A stretch of 64,000 nt of DNA, from NCBI RefSeq assembly GCF_949987535.1, contig NC_080066.1, positions 135,264,335 through 135,328,334 on the forward strand, in the 5' to 3' direction. The notes under the pieces were generated by a model. It did no database searches. It had not been told where the DNA came from and saw nothing but the letters and a program-made list of their open reading frames with translations. Positions 48,191 to 59,504 of this stretch are shown piece by piece; position 1 is the first letter of the stretch, and each line of letters opens with the position of its first letter. The stretch comes from Balaenoptera acutorostrata (taxonomy: Eukaryota > Chordata > Mammalia > Artiodactyla > Balaenopteridae). The translations under genes and the position numbers were made by a program.

Positions 48191-48588
48191 ACCTGTTTCT
48201 TTTTAATGTGGCTATTAGAAAAACTTTAATTGCGTGTGTGGCTTACATTACATTTCTACTGGAAAATGCCGTTGTAGTTTATGAGAAACTTCGCTGTCTG
48301 AAATATCGAGGAAAATGGAATGTCTCACCCCCTGTGGGTTACTTTGACACAGGGAAGCAGCCTCAATTTCCAACCCAGGGATTCAGAAAAGAGGTTTTTA
48401 AACGGTAGTTTCCAAGGAAACAGGTAATCAGACCAGAATATTTCTAACAGAAGTTTAAAAAATGTTTCCAACAGGAGGAGGCCAAGGCCACGTAAACAAT
48501 GTTTCTCCTCAGGCTGTACAATTCCTCTCCTTTGGAGTGATCACTGCTTTTTCACCAGTGACATCACCTGCTCTGCTTTTGCTTCCAG

Positions 48589-48713
48589 AACAAAGATGAC
48601 AGAGAAACCTCAATGGCTAAAGTGCCCGTGTTCGTGACAGCACCAGTCCACAGTGGGTCCCCGCTTCTTCTGCTTCCCCCTCAGTATCACTCAGCACTGG
48701 CCCAGGCCCTGAG
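48589..48713 (+). other. Possible orphan exon or LTR segment
   Basis: Preceded by a pyrimidine-rich acceptor (ctgcttttgcttccag) and followed by a strong donor (cctgag|gtaagc); a frame from ATG 48613 stays open to the donor. Downstream sequence with aataaacc (48796) resembles a retroviral-type LTR polyadenylation area. Either reading is weak. Confidence 0.25.
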
Positions 48714-48944
48714 GTAAGCCCCTCCCAAGTCTCTCTTGCCCAGACATCCCAGGATCCCCGGGAGAGGCTGCATGCTCTCTTGCAGCAGCAAGTTAATAAA
48801 CCAAACTTAAACCACAAGTGTGTTCCTGGTGGTCTTCGTCTGATGGGCTTTATCTGTGGACCTCTTGAAGTGGAGTCTTGAAATCTTGAAACTGGATTAC
48901 CAAAAAGGAATGAATCATTCATTGATGCAAGAAACACTTATGAT

Positions 48945-49145
48945 GTAAAGGGTGGAGTTTTAGAGTCCAACCAACCTGGGCTGAGTCCTGGGTTGCTCAG
49001 TGTCTGTTCTCAAACTTCATTGATGCAGGTTCTATCAATACCTACTTGGTAAGTTTGTCGTGAGGATTAAATGAAATACCCTATCTGAAGAACTCAGCAG
49101 AGCAGCTAGCATACAGCGAACACTTAGAAAATGGTAGTTACGGTT
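48945..49145 (+). repeat. MIR-type SINE
   Basis: tttagagtccaaccaacctgg, gtgaggattaaatgaaatac and gcagctagcatacagcgaac in MIR order. Confidence 0.72.
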
Positions 49146-49432
49146 AGTTGACCACAAAGGGGAAAAGTTAGGATGAGAACCAAATCCTGTGGACATTCCT
49201 GTGTTCTCTGGACCAGCCCTGTTTCTGACAAGGCAGGGAGAGGGGGTTGGGTGGCAAATGGAATTTAATTAATTAATTAATCAATTTGCCTGTAAGAGTT
49301 AAAGTTGAAAGGAGGGTGAAAGGGCCTCTAATCTCCACTGGAATTAAAGGGTGAAGGAATTACACACAAAGGACTCTCCTTTTCTGTTTTCCCAGGTTTT
49401 AAAGATGCTCTTACTTTATATGCTTAATAAAC

Positions 49433-49868
49433 TTTTTTTTAACATCTTTATTGGAGTATAATTGCTTTACAATGGTGTGTTAGTTTCTGCTTTATAACAA
49501 AGTGAATCAGCTATACAAACACTTATATCCCCATATCCCCTCTCTCTTGCGTCTCCCTCCCACCCTCCCTATCCCACTCCTCTAGGTGGTCACAAAGCAC
49601 CGAACTGATCTCCCTGTGCTATGCGGCTGCTTCCCACTAGCTATCTATTTTACATTTGGTAGTATATATATGTCCATGCCACTCTCTCACTTTGTCCCAG
49701 CTTACCCTTCCCCCTCCATGTGTGCTCAAGTCCATTCTCTACGTCCGCATCTTTATTCCTGTCCTACCCCTAGGTTCTTCAGAACCATTTTTTTTTTAAG
49801 ATTCCATATATATGCGTTAGCATACGGTATTTGTTTTTCTCTTTCTGACTTACTTCACTCTGTAACTC
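49433..49868 (-). mobile_element. 5'-truncated LINE-1 3' UTR, antisense
   Basis: Poly-T, aacatctttattggagtata, C/T-rich 3' UTR, up to the ORF2 stop region (tttctgacttacttcactct). Similar ends taataaactttt and caataaatttta may be its target duplication. Confidence 0.8.
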
Positions 49869-50139
49869 AATAAATTTTAATTCCTAGTGGCTCCAGGGTC
49901 CATGTAAACCAAGCCTTGGATTAGCAGGCTACCAAGATGAGTACAGCATACTGTGGAAAGAGTGTGGGCTTTGGCTCCATAGATTTGGGTTTAAATCCCA
50001 ACACTGCCACTTTTTCAATCCATAGGTTAAAGGCCACACAAGGCCTTGGACAAGAGACTCAATCCTTCCAGAGCCTCTGTTTGATAACACCTTCCTCATG
50101 GAATTTTAAGATAAAGATACATTATATAAAATACTTGGC

Positions 50140-51108
50140 GGAGATTAACCAAGATGGCGGAGTAGAAGGACGTGCTCTCACTCCCTCTTGCGAGAGCACC
50201 AGAATCACAACTGGCTGCTGGACAATCATTGACAGGAAGACCCAGGACTTCACCAAGGAGGACACCCCACGTCCAAGGACAGAGGAGAAGCCACAGTGAG
50301 ACGGTAGGAGGGGCGCAATCAGAGTAAAATCAAATCCCATAACTGCTGGGTGGGTGACTCACAGACTGGCGAACACTTATACCACAGAAGTCCACCCACT
50401 GGAGTGAAGGTTCTGAGCCCCACCTCAGGCTTCCCAACCTGGGGGTCCGGCAAAGGGAGGAGGAATTCCTAGAGAATCAGACTTTGAAGTCTAGTGGGAA
50501 TTGATTGCAGGACTGTGACAGGACTGGGGGAAACAGAGACCCCACTCTTGGAGGGCACACACAAAGTAATGTGTGCATCGGGACCCAGGGGAAGGAGCAG
50601 TGACCCTGGGGGAGACTGAACCAGACGTACCTGCTGGTGTTGGGGGGTCTCCTGCAGAGGCGAGTGGTGGCTCTGTTTCACCGTGGGGATAAGGACACTG
50701 GCAGCAGAGGTCCTGGGAAGTTCTCATTGGCGTGAGCCCTCCCAGAGTCTGCCATTAACCCCACCAAAGAGCACGGGTAGGCTCCAGTGTTGGGTTGCCT
50801 CAGGCAAAACAACCAACAGGGAGGGAACCCAGCCCCACCCATCAACAGTCAAGTGGATTAAGGTTTTACTGGGCTCTGATCGCCACAGCAACAGGGAGGG
50901 AACCCAGCCCCACCCATCAACAGTCAAGTGGATTAAGGTTTTACTGAGCTCTGACCGCCACAGCAACAGTCAGCTCTACCCACCACCAGAGCCTCCCATC
51001 AAGCCTCTTAGATAGCCTCAACCACCAGAGGGCAGACAACAGAAGCAAGAAAAACTACAATCCTGCAGCCTGTGGACCAAAAACCACAGTTACAGAAAGA
51101 CAGAGAAG
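50140..51108 (+). promoter_or_regulatory. LINE-1 5' UTR / internal promoter, with 75-bp duplication
   Basis: By family knowledge this is the internal RNA polymerase II promoter. Two near-identical 75-bp units (starts about 50815 and 50890) differ at few positions. Because 75 is a multiple of three, an upstream frame (50683-51015, 110 codons) reads through both (NREGTQPHPSTVKWIKVLL twice). Whether that frame is translated is unknown. Confidence 0.7.
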
Positions 51109-52014
51109 ATGAAAAGGCAGAGGGCTATGTACCAGATGAAGGAACAAGAAAAAACCCCAGAAAAACAACTAAATGAAGTGGAGATAGGCAACCTTCCAGA
51201 AAAAGAATTCAGAATAATGATAGTGAAGATGATCCAGGACCTCGGAATAAGAATGGAGGCAAAGATTGAGAAGATGCAAGAAATGATTAACAAAGACCTA
51301 GAAGAATTAAAGAACAAACAAACAGAGATGACCAATACAATAACTGAAATGAAAACTACACTAGAAGGAATCAATAGCAGAATAACTGAGGCAGAAGAAC
51401 GGATAAGTGACCTGGAAGACAGAATGGTGGAATTCACTGCTGCGGAACAGACTAAAGAAAAAAGAATAAAAAGAAATGAAGACAGCCTAAGAGACCTCTG
51501 GGACAACATTAAACGCAACAACATTCGCATTATAGGGGTCCCAGAAGGAGAAGAGAGAGAGAAAGGACCAGAGAAAATATTTGAAGAGATTATAATCGAA
51601 AACTTCCCTAACATGGGAAAGGAAATAGCCACCCAAGTCCAGGAAGCGCAGAGAGTCCCATACAGAATAAACCCAAGGAGAAACACGCCGAGACACATAG
51701 TAATCAAAGTGGCAAAAATTAAAGACAAAGAAAAATTATTGAAAGCAGCAAGGGAAAAACGACAAATAACATACAAGGGAACCCCCATAAGGTTAACAGC
51801 TGATTTCTCAGCAGAAACTCTGCAAGCCAGAAGGGAGTGGCATGAAATACTTAAAGTGATGAAAGGGAAGAACCTACAACCAAGATTACTCTACCCAGCA
51901 AGGATCTCATTTAGATTTGATGGAGAAATCAAAAGCTTTACAGACAAGCAAAAGCTAAGAGAATTCAGCACCACCAAACCAGCTCTACAACAAATGCTAA
52001 AGGAACTTCTCTAA
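51109..52014 (+). CDS. LINE-1 ORF1 protein (RNA-binding chaperone), intact
   Basis: 301 residues. In the family, ORF1p trimerises through a coiled coil and coats L1 RNA in the cytoplasmic RNP. Here residues ~40-135 are heptad-rich ([20 protein letters not shown] area), followed by an RRM around 140-225 ([11 protein letters not shown] start; FPNMGKEIA) and the basic C-terminal domain to the end ([27 protein letters not shown]). Start chosen at the first ATG of the open frame; slightly shorter N-terminus than the human protein (338 aa). No stop or frameshift. A long antisense frame across it is a shadow. Confidence 0.93.
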   Translation: MKRQRAMYQMKEQEKTPEKQLNEVEIGNLPEKEFRIMIVKMIQDLGIRMEAKIEKMQEMINKDLEELKNKQTEMTNTITEMKTTLEGINSRITEAEERISDLEDRMVEFTAAEQTKEKRIKRNEDSLRDLWDNIKRNNIRIIGVPEGEEREKGPEKIFEEIIIENFPNMGKEIATQVQEAQRVPYRINPRRNTPRHIVIKVAKIKDKEKLLKAAREKRQITYKGTPIRLTADFSAETLQARREWHEILKVMKGKNLQPRLLYPARISFRFDGEIKSFTDKQKLREFSTTKPALQQMLKELL

Positions 52015-52072
52015 GTGGGAAACACAAGAGAAGAAAAGGACCTACAAAAACAAACCCAAAACAATTAAGAAA

Positions 52073-55000
52073 ATGGTCATAGGAACATACATATCGATAA
52101 TTACCTTAAACGTGAATGGATTAAATGCCCCAACCAAAAGACATAGACTGGCTGAATGGATACAAAAACAAGACCCATATATATGCTGTCTACAAGAGAC
52201 CCACTTCAGACCTAGGGACACATACAGACTGAAAGTGAGGGGATGGAAAAAGATATTCCATGCAAATGGAAATCAAAAGAAAGCTGGAGTAGCTATACTC
52301 ATATCAGATAAAATAGACTTTAAAATAAAGAATGTTACAAGAGACAAGGAAGGACACTACATAATGATCCAGGGATCAATCCAAGAAGAAGATATAACAA
52401 TTATAAATATATATGCACCCAACATAGGAGCACCTCAATACATAAGGCAACTGCTAACAGCTATAAAAGAGGAAATCGACAGTAACACAATAATAGTGGG
52501 GGACTTTAACACCTCACTTACACCAATGGACAGATCATCCAAAATGAAAATAAATAAGGAAACAGAAGCTTTAAATGACACAATAGACCAGATAGATTTA
52601 ATTGATATATATAGGACATTCCATCCAAAAACGGCAGATTACACGTTCTTCTCAAGTGCACACGGAACATTCTCCAGGATAGATCACATCTTGGGTCACA
52701 AATCAAGCCTCAGTAAATTTAAGAAAATTGAAATCATATCAAGCATCTTTTCTGACCACAACGCTATGAGATTAGAAATGAATTACAGGGAAAAAAACGT
52801 AAAAAAGACAAACACATGGAGGCTAAACAATACGTTACTAAATAACCAAGAGATCACTGAAGAAATCAAACAGGAAATAAAAAAATACCTAGAGACAAAT
52901 GACAATGAAAACACGACGACCCAAAACCTATGGGATGCAGCAAAAGCGGTTCTAAGAGGGAAGTTTATAGCTATACAAGCCTACCTAAAGAAACAAGAAA
53001 AATCTCAAGTAAACAATCTAACCTTACACCTAAAGAAACTAGAGAAAGAAGAACAAACAAAACCCAAAGTTAGCAGAAGGAAAGAAATCATAAAGATCAG
53101 AGCAGAAATAAATGAAATAGAAACAAAGAAAACAATAGCAAAGATCAATAAAACTAAAAGTTGGTTCTTTGAGAAGATAAACAAAATTGATAAGCCATTA
53201 GCCAGACTCATCAAGAAAAAGAGGGAGAGGACTCAAATCAATAAAATCAGAAATGAAAAAGGAGAAGTTACAACAGACACCGCAGAAATACAAAACATCC
53301 TAAGAGACTACTACAAGCAACTTTATGCCAATAAAATGGACAACCTGGAAGAAATGGACGAATTCTTAGAAAGGTATAACCTTCCAAGACTGAACCAGGA
53401 AGAAACAGAAAATATCAACAGACCAATCACAAGTAATGAAATTGAAACTGTGATTAAAAATCTTCCAACAAACAAAAGTCCAGGACCAGATGGCTTCACA
53501 GGTGAATTCTATCAAACATTTAGAGAAGAGCTAACACCCATCCTTCTCAAACTCTTCCAAAAAATTGCAGAGGAAGGAACTCTCCCAAACTCATTCTATG
53601 AGGCCACCATCACCCTGATACCAAAACCAGACAAAGACACTACAAAAAAAGAAAATTACAGACCAATATCACTGATGAATATAGATGCAAAAATCCTCAA
53701 CAAAATACTAGCAAACAGAATCCAACAACACATTAAAAGGATCATACACCACGATCAAGTGGGATTTATCCCAGGGATGCAAGGATTCTTCAATATACGC
53801 AAATCAATCAATGTGATACACCATATTAACAAATTGAAGAATAAAAACCATATGATCATCTCAATAGATGCAGAAAAAGCTTTTGACAAAATTCAACACC
53901 CATTTATGATAAAAACTCTCCAGAAAGTGGGCATAGAGGGAACCTACCTCAACATAATAAAGGCCATATATGACAAACCCACAGCAAACATCATTCTCAA
54001 TGGTGAAAAACTGAAAGCATTTCCTCTAAGATCAGGAACGAGACAAGGATGTCCACTCTCACCACTATTATTCAACATAGTTCTGGAAGTCCTAGCCACG
54101 GCAATCAGAGAAGAAAAAGAAATAAAAGGAATACAAATTGGAAAAGAAGAAGTAAAACTGTCACTGTTTGCGGATGACATGATACTATACATAGAGAATC
54201 CTAAAACTGCCACCAGAAAACTGCTAGAGCTAATTAATGAATATGGTAAAGTTGCAGGTTACAAAATTAATGCACAGAAATCTCTTGCATTCCTATACAC
54301 TAATGATGAAAAATCTGAAAGAGAAATTATGGAAACACTCCCATTTACCATTGCAACAAAAAGAATAAAATACCTAGGAATAAACCTACCTAGGGAGACA
54401 AAAGACCTGTATGCAGAAAACTATAAGACACTGATGAAAGAAATTAAAGATGATACCAACAGATGGAGAGATATACCATGTTCTTGGATTGGAAGAATCA
54501 ACATTGTGAAAATGAGTATACTACCCAAAGCAATCTACAGATTCAATGCAATCCCTATCAAATTACCAATGGCATTTTTTACGGAGCTAGAACAAATCAT
54601 CTTAAAATTTGTATGGAGACACAAAAGACCCCGAATAGCCAAAGCAGTCTTGAGGCAAAAAAATGGAGCTGGAGGAATCAGACTCCCTGACTTCAGACTA
54701 TACTACAAAGCTACAGTAATCAAGACAATATGGTACTGGCACAAAAACAGAAACATAGATCAATGGAACAAGATAGAAAGCCCAGAGATTAACCCACGCA
54801 CCTATGGTCAACTAATCTATGACAAAGGAGGCAAAGATATACAATGGAGAAAAGACAGTCTCTTCAATAAGTGGTGCTGGGAAAACTGGACAGCCACATG
54901 TAAAAGAATGAAATTAGAATACTCCCTAACACCATACACAAAAATAAACTCAAAATGGATTAGAGACCTAAATATAAGACTGGACACTATAAAACTCTTA

Positions 55001-55891
55001 GAGGAAAACATAGGAAGAACACTCTTTGACATAAATCACAGCAAGATCTTTTTCGATCCACCTCCTAGAGTAATGGAAATAAAAACAAAAATAAACAAGT
55101 GGGACCTAATGAAACTTCAAAGCTTTTGCACAGCAAAGGAAACCATAAACAAGACGAAAAGACAACCCTCAGAATGGGAGAAAATATTTGCAAATGAATC
55201 AACGGACAAAGGATTAATCTCCAAAATATATAAACAGCTCATTCAGCTCAATATCAAAGAAACAAACACCCCAATCCAAAAATGGGCAGAAGACCTAAAT
55301 AGACATTTCTCCAAAGAAGACATACAGACGGCCACGAAGCACATGAAAAGATGCTCAACATCACTAATTATTAGAGAAATGCAAATCAAAACTACAATGA
55401 GGTATCACCTCACTCCTGTTAGAATGGGCATCATCAGAAAATCTACAAACAACAAATGCTGGAGAGGGTGTGGAGAAAAGGGAACCCTCTTGCACTGTTG
55501 GTGGGAATGTAAATTGATACAGCCACTATGGAGAACAATATGGAGGTTCCTTAAAAAACTAAAAATAGAATTACCATATGACCCAGCAATCCCACTACTG
55601 GGCATATACCCAGAGAAAACCGTAATTCAAAAAGACACGTGCACCCGAATGTTCATTGCAGCACTATTTACAATAGCCAGGTCATGGAAGCAACCTAAAT
55701 GCCCATCAACAGACGAATGGATAAAGAAGTTGTGGTACATATATACGATGGAATATTATTCAGCCATAAAAAGGGACGAAATTGAGTCATTTGTTGAGAA
55801 GTGGATGGATCTAGAGACTGTCATACAGAGTGAAGTAAGTCAGAAAGAGAAAAACAAATATCGTATGTTAATGCATGTATGTGGAACGTAG
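52073..55891 (+). CDS. LINE-1 ORF2 protein (endonuclease-reverse transcriptase), intact
   Basis: 1,272 residues, normal for L1. Apurinic-type endonuclease at 1-~235 with N13, E42 (QETHF), D144/N146 (GDFN), D204 and SDH at 227-229, matching the human catalytic set shifted by one. Reverse transcriptase ~480-770: [33 protein letters not shown] and the catalytic FADD at 699-702. C-terminal cysteine motif C-x3-C-x7-H-x4-C near 1129-1146. It nicks DNA at TTTT/A-like sites and primes reverse transcription there. ORF1 stop to ORF2 ATG is 58 bp, consistent with unconventional reinitiation. All visible key residues are kept. Confidence 0.95.
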   Translation: MVIGTYISIITLNVNGLNAPTKRHRLAEWIQKQDPYICCLQETHFRPRDTYRLKVRGWKKIFHANGNQKKAGVAILISDKIDFKIKNVTRDKEGHYIMIQGSIQEEDITIINIYAPNIGAPQYIRQLLTAIKEEIDSNTIIVGDFNTSLTPMDRSSKMKINKETEALNDTIDQIDLIDIYRTFHPKTADYTFFSSAHGTFSRIDHILGHKSSLSKFKKIEIISSIFSDHNAMRLEMNYREKNVKKTNTWRLNNTLLNNQEITEEIKQEIKKYLETNDNENTTTQNLWDAAKAVLRGKFIAIQAYLKKQEKSQVNNLTLHLKKLEKEEQTKPKVSRRKEIIKIRAEINEIETKKTIAKINKTKSWFFEKINKIDKPLARLIKKKRERTQINKIRNEKGEVTTDTAEIQNILRDYYKQLYANKMDNLEEMDEFLERYNLPRLNQEETENINRPITSNEIETVIKNLPTNKSPGPDGFTGEFYQTFREELTPILLKLFQKIAEEGTLPNSFYEATITLIPKPDKDTTKKENYRPISLMNIDAKILNKILANRIQQHIKRIIHHDQVGFIPGMQGFFNIRKSINVIHHINKLKNKNHMIISIDAEKAFDKIQHPFMIKTLQKVGIEGTYLNIIKAIYDKPTANIILNGEKLKAFPLRSGTRQGCPLSPLLFNIVLEVLATAIREEKEIKGIQIGKEEVKLSLFADDMILYIENPKTATRKLLELINEYGKVAGYKINAQKSLAFLYTNDEKSEREIMETLPFTIATKRIKYLGINLPRETKDLYAENYKTLMKEIKDDTNRWRDIPCSWIGRINIVKMSILPKAIYRFNAIPIKLPMAFFTELEQIILKFVWRHKRPRIAKAVLRQKNGAGGIRLPDFRLYYKATVIKTIWYWHKNRNIDQWNKIESPEINPRTYGQLIYDKGGKDIQWRKDSLFNKWCWENWTATCKRMKLEYSLTPYTKINSKWIRDLNIRLDTIKLLEENIGRTLFDINHSKIFFDPPPRVMEIKTKINKWDLMKLQSFCTAKETINKTKRQPSEWEKIFANESTDKGLISKIYKQLIQLNIKETNTPIQKWAEDLNRHFSKEDIQTATKHMKRCSTSLIIREMQIKTTMRYHLTPVRMGIIRKSTNNKCWRGCGEKGTLLHCWWECKLIQPLWRTIWRFLKKLKIELPYDPAIPLLGIYPEKTVIQKDTCTRMFIAALFTIARSWKQPKCPSTDEWIKKLWYIYTMEYYSAIKRDEIESFVEKWMDLETVIQSEVSQKEKNKYRMLMHVCGT

Positions 55892-57296
55892 AAAAATGGT
55901 ACAGATGAGCCAGTTTGCAGGGCAGAAGTTGAGACACAGATGTAGAGAATGGACATATGGACACCAAGGGGGGAAAACTGCGATGAGGTGGGGATGGTGA
56001 TGTGCTGAATTGGGCGATTGGGATTGACATGTATACACTGATGTGTATAAAACTGATGCCTAATAAGAACCTGCAGTATAAAAAAACAAACAAAACAACT
56101 AATACTAAACTTTCATTGGGTTATTTGTATGGAAATATGTTAATATAAATGTTTCAGACATTACATGAAATTTCTAAAAATCTTATATTTGTATTTGTAT
56201 GGAAATATGTATGGAAATATGTTAATATAAATGTTTCAGACAGTACATGAAATTTCTAAAAATCTTATATTTGTATTTGTATGGAAATATGTATGGAAAT
56301 ATGTTAATATAAATGTTTCAGACATTACATGAAATTTCTAAAAATCTTATATTTGTATTTGTATGGAAATATGTATGGAAATATGTTAATATAAAAGTTT
56401 CAGACATTACATGAAATTTCTAAAAATCTTATATTTGTATTTGTATGGAAATATGTATGGAAATATGTTAATATAAATGTTTCAGACATTACATGAAATT
56501 TCTAAAAATCTTATATTTGTATTTGTATGGAAATATGTATGGAAATATGTTAATATAAATGTTTCAGACATTACAGGAAACGTCTAAAAATCTTATATGT
56601 TCTGGTATAATGTTATAAGTAATAATCCTAGTTATTACTTTAAAATGTATATCTCAGAAATAACTAATTTTCTTGTCAACTGCATTATTATGAACTTTCA
56701 TCAAATCTTTAACCATGGTCATTTTTAAGTCTTTTGTCATTTACAGACAGTTCTGGGTGTACTCTGATGATTTTGCAAATATGTTCCTATAAAAGAGTTT
56801 CATCTTCAAGAAATTCATGGAAAAGACTCTGACAAGTACAGGTTTCTGATAACTGACTGTACTGCTGAACTGAATGAATAAGCATTTTCAGAACTCTAAT
56901 GAAAAACTGATGAACTCATAAAAGTGCTAACAAAAGATCAAGATAAAAAAAAGAAATTAATTACATGGGACTGAGTGAACTGATGAGGATGAGTATAATT
57001 TTTGTGACTTTCTGTCTGAATTAAAAAAAAAAAATCCCACAAGGACTCAGAGGAAAAGAATATACAAATCAATTTTCACTGCAAAGTAAAGGAGCTGTTA
57101 CAGTGGAGGATTACTGGACTGAATGTCAATGTTATGACATAGTATAAGTGTGTTTCATGTTTGGTAATTGCAATCATTGTTGCTTTTGTTGTGGTCATCC
57201 ATGTACAATGCTTGGTGTCAGTCTATCTATCTCTTGTAAAAATAAAATACAGTGTGTGTGTGTGGAAAAAAAATAAAAAAAAAAAAATAAAATAAA
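55892..57296 (+). other. LINE-1 3' region with probable transduced sequence
   Basis: The first ~190 bp resemble an ordinary L1 3' UTR and reach an A-rich run (tataaaaaaacaaacaaaac, 56078-56097), the plausible original L1 end. What follows is shared by the copies at 23.5 and 62.7-63.6 kb: a short unique segment, the 82-bp repeat array, a segment ending ataacta (56666), then ~600 bp more present only here and at 62.7 kb, finishing with aataaaatac before the A-tail. Reads like captured flanking or 3' UTR sequence. Confidence 0.6.
56125..56590 (+). repeat. 82-bp tandem repeat, about six copies, in the L1 3' tail
   Basis: The anchor gtttcaga recurs at 56151, 56233, 56315, 56397, 56479 and 56561, exactly 82 bp apart. 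Units differ by only a few bases. The first unit lacks the 12-bp atggaaatatgt step seen in the others. Confidence 0.95.
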
Positions 57297-57541
57297 ATAA
57301 AATACTTGGCAAATAGTAGATTTTCAGCGAATGGTACTTTAAAATAATAACAGTGACAAAAATAAGAATAATAACTGTATCCTTGAATCTACCAATAGAA
57401 ACTATGCACACTTCTAATTAAAATATTGAGAAATAAAGTGCAAGACGTATTGCTATCAAAAATTAGTAGAAATGACAAAGTTAACGTTAGTTGGTCAAAA
57501 CTATAAACTGGTAAAGTCTTTCCAGAAAACAAGCATAAGAG

Positions 57542-57857
57542 GGCTTCCCTGGTGGCACAGTGGTTAAGAATCCGCATGCCAATGCAGGGGACATGGGTTT
57601 GATCCCTAGTCCGGGAAGATCCCACATGCCGTGGAGCAGCTAAGCCTGAGTGCCACAACTACTGAGCCTGTGCTCTAGAGCCCATGAGCCACAACTGCTG
57701 AGCCCACATGCTGCAACTACTGAAGCCCATGCACCTAGAGCCCATGCTCCGCAACAAGAAAAGCCACTGCAATGAGAAGCCGGCGCACCGCAACGAAGAT
57801 AAGAATAAAACACAGCCAAAAATAAAAATAAATAAAATAAATTAATTTAAAAAAAAA
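57542..57857 (+). mobile_element. CHR-type SINE, type B, with 18-bp target duplication
   Basis: agaaaacaagcataagag at 57524-57541 and 57858-57875. Confidence 0.92.
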
Positions 57858-58236
57858 AGAAAACAAGCATAAGAGATGTTTCCCAATCAGTCTTACTTGT
57901 TTAAAGGGTGGGTAAGATTTCACTTAATTCATAACACTGTAAGCCATTGCTTTGGATCAGCATTTTCACCCCTAGATGCCATTTTGAAATTTAAAAAAAG
58001 AACTCATTCACTTATTGCTGCTTTGTTTCCACTTATTGCTGCTTTGTTTCCACCAATCATTAAAAGCTATTGATGATTCTTCCCTCAGAAACTGAGAAAA
58101 CATAGCAGAAATGCAATAAATAGGTTGATTGACATTTTTGTATGTAGATGTTTTATATAAAGTGACAAATATTTCATTTTTTATGGTGCTGTGAACCCAT
58201 AAAATATGATTGAAAACACTTTTTAAAAAAGCTCTG

Positions 58237-58553
58237 GGGGGCTTCCCTGGTGGCGCAGTGGTTGAGAATCTGCCTGCTAATGCAGGAGACACGGGTTCGA
58301 GCCCTGGTCTGGGAAGATCCCACATGCCACGGAGCAGCTGGGCCCGTGAGCCACAGCTGCTGAGCCTGCGCGTCTGGAGCCTGTGCCCCGCAACGGGAGG
58401 GGCCGCGATAGTGAAAGGCCCGCGCACCGCGATAAAGAGCGGTCCCCGCACCGCGATGAAGAGTGGCCCCCACTTGCCGCAACTAGAGAAAGCCCTCGCA
58501 CGAACCGAAGACCCAGCACAGCCAAAAATAAATAAATAAATAAATAAATAAAT

Positions 58554-58584
<31 letters not shown>
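58237..58584 (+). mobile_element. CHR-type SINE, type A (first of two at one site)
   Basis: aaaaaagctctg at 58225-58236 precedes it and A-run plus gctctg (to 58590) follows. Contains a small internal duplication (gtccccgcaccgcgatgaag area). Tail (aaat)n plus ~24 As. Confidence 0.9.
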
Positions 58585-58590
58585 GCTCTG

Positions 58591-58974
58591 GGGCTTCCCT
58601 GGTGGCGCAGTGGTTGAGAGTCTGCCTGCCAATGCAGGGGACGCGGGTTCGAGCCCTGGTCTGGGAGGATCCCACGTGCCGCGGAGCGGCTGGGCCCGTG
58701 AGCCACAATTGCTGAGCCTGCGCGTCTGGAGCCCCTGCTCCGCAACAAGAGAGGCCGCGATGGTGAGAGGCCCGCGCACCGCGATGAGGAGTGGTCCCCA
58801 CTTGCCGCAGCTGGAGAAAGCCCTCGCACAGAAACGAAGACTCAACACAGTCATAAATAAATAAATAAAAGAACGTGAATTTCTTTAAAAAAAAAAAAAA
58901 AAAAAAAGAGGCATCAGGGAAAAAAGCCCTGCCTTGGTGAAGCAATTATTTAAAAAAAAAAAAAAAAAAAAAAA
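58591..58974 (+). mobile_element. CHR-type SINE, type A, carrying extra 3' sequence (second at the same site)
   Basis: Follows gctctg directly and ends with A-run plus a third gctctg at 58975-58980. After its own (aaat)n tail (58870) come a 16-bp segment, ~21 As, a ~44-bp segment (gaggcatcagggaaaaaagc...) and ~23 As, all before the final duplicate, so the extra pieces seem to have been inserted with the SINE. Confidence 0.8.
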
Positions 58975-59194
58975 GCTCTGTAAAATTTAAGCACACACCT
59001 CCAAAATCATCTCTGAAAATGTGTAAATACAGAGTTGGCAGATTGCAATGATTTAAAAGTTATGCATACACACTGACAAAGCCTGGAAGGAACTGTGTGA
59101 TGTGGCAAGACTGTGTGAACCTTTCTTGTATTTTAATTTTTAACAGTGTTGTAATAATTTTTGTACAATAAATAATAGCTTAAAAATTCGTGCA

Positions 59195-59502
59195 GGGCTT
59201 CCCTGGTGGCGCAGTGGTTGAGAGTCTGCCTGCCAATGCAGGGGATGCGGGTTCAAGCCCTGGTCTGGGATGATCCCACATGCCATGGAGCAACTGGGCC
59301 CGTGAGCCCCAGTTACTGAGCCCGCGCGTCTGGAGCCCATGCTCCGCAGCAAGAGAGGCCACCGCAATGAGAGGCCCACACACTGCAACAAAGAGTGGCC
59401 CCCGCTCACCGCAACTAGAGAAAAGCCCGCGCACAACAACGAAGACCCAATGCAGCCAAAAATAAATAAATAAATATATATATATTTAAAAAAAAAAAAA
59501 AA
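59195..59502 (+). mobile_element. CHR-type SINE, intermediate A/B type
   Basis: Type A head with type B-like middle (gccaccgcaatgagaggccc). Ends in (aaat)n, an AT run and As, directly adjoining a 5'-truncated LINE-1. Confidence 0.88.
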
Positions 59503-59504
59503 GA

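Larger units (their letters stand above)
50140..57296 (+). mobile_element. Full-length LINE-1 with intact ORFs and 14-bp target duplication
   Basis: Flanked by identical ataaaatacttggc at 50126-50139 and 57297-57310. Begins ggagattaaccaagatggcg, as expected for a complete cetartiodactyl L1 5' UTR. Layout: 5' UTR (~970 bp, with a 75-bp tandem duplication), ORF1, 58-bp spacer, ORF2, 3' UTR, a six-copy 82-bp tandem repeat, a further ~600 bp ending with aataaaatacag and an A-rich tail. Potentially retrotransposition-competent on sequence grounds. Confidence 0.93.
49950..57350 (+). repeat. MIR-type SINE split by the full-length LINE-1
   Basis: Left part (gggctttggctccatagatt, acaagagactcaatccttcc, ttcctcatggaattttaaga) runs to 50139; right part resumes at 57297 with tacttggcaaatagtagatt. 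The L1 insertion site is thus inside an MIR. Confidence 0.7.

Noticed and set aside
51090..51788. 232-codon minus-strand frame rich in hydrophobic residues
   Set aside because: Antisense shadow of L1 ORF1; its hydrophobicity comes from the A-rich sense strand.
56125..56590. CRISPR-like array
   Set aside because: Units are directly adjacent 82-bp copies without variable spacers, and the host is a mammal.
58277..58945. 222-codon minus-strand open frame
   Set aside because: It runs across two type A SINEs and their tails; the same peptide text (SSSRCAGLSLSRP and similar) appears at every type A copy.
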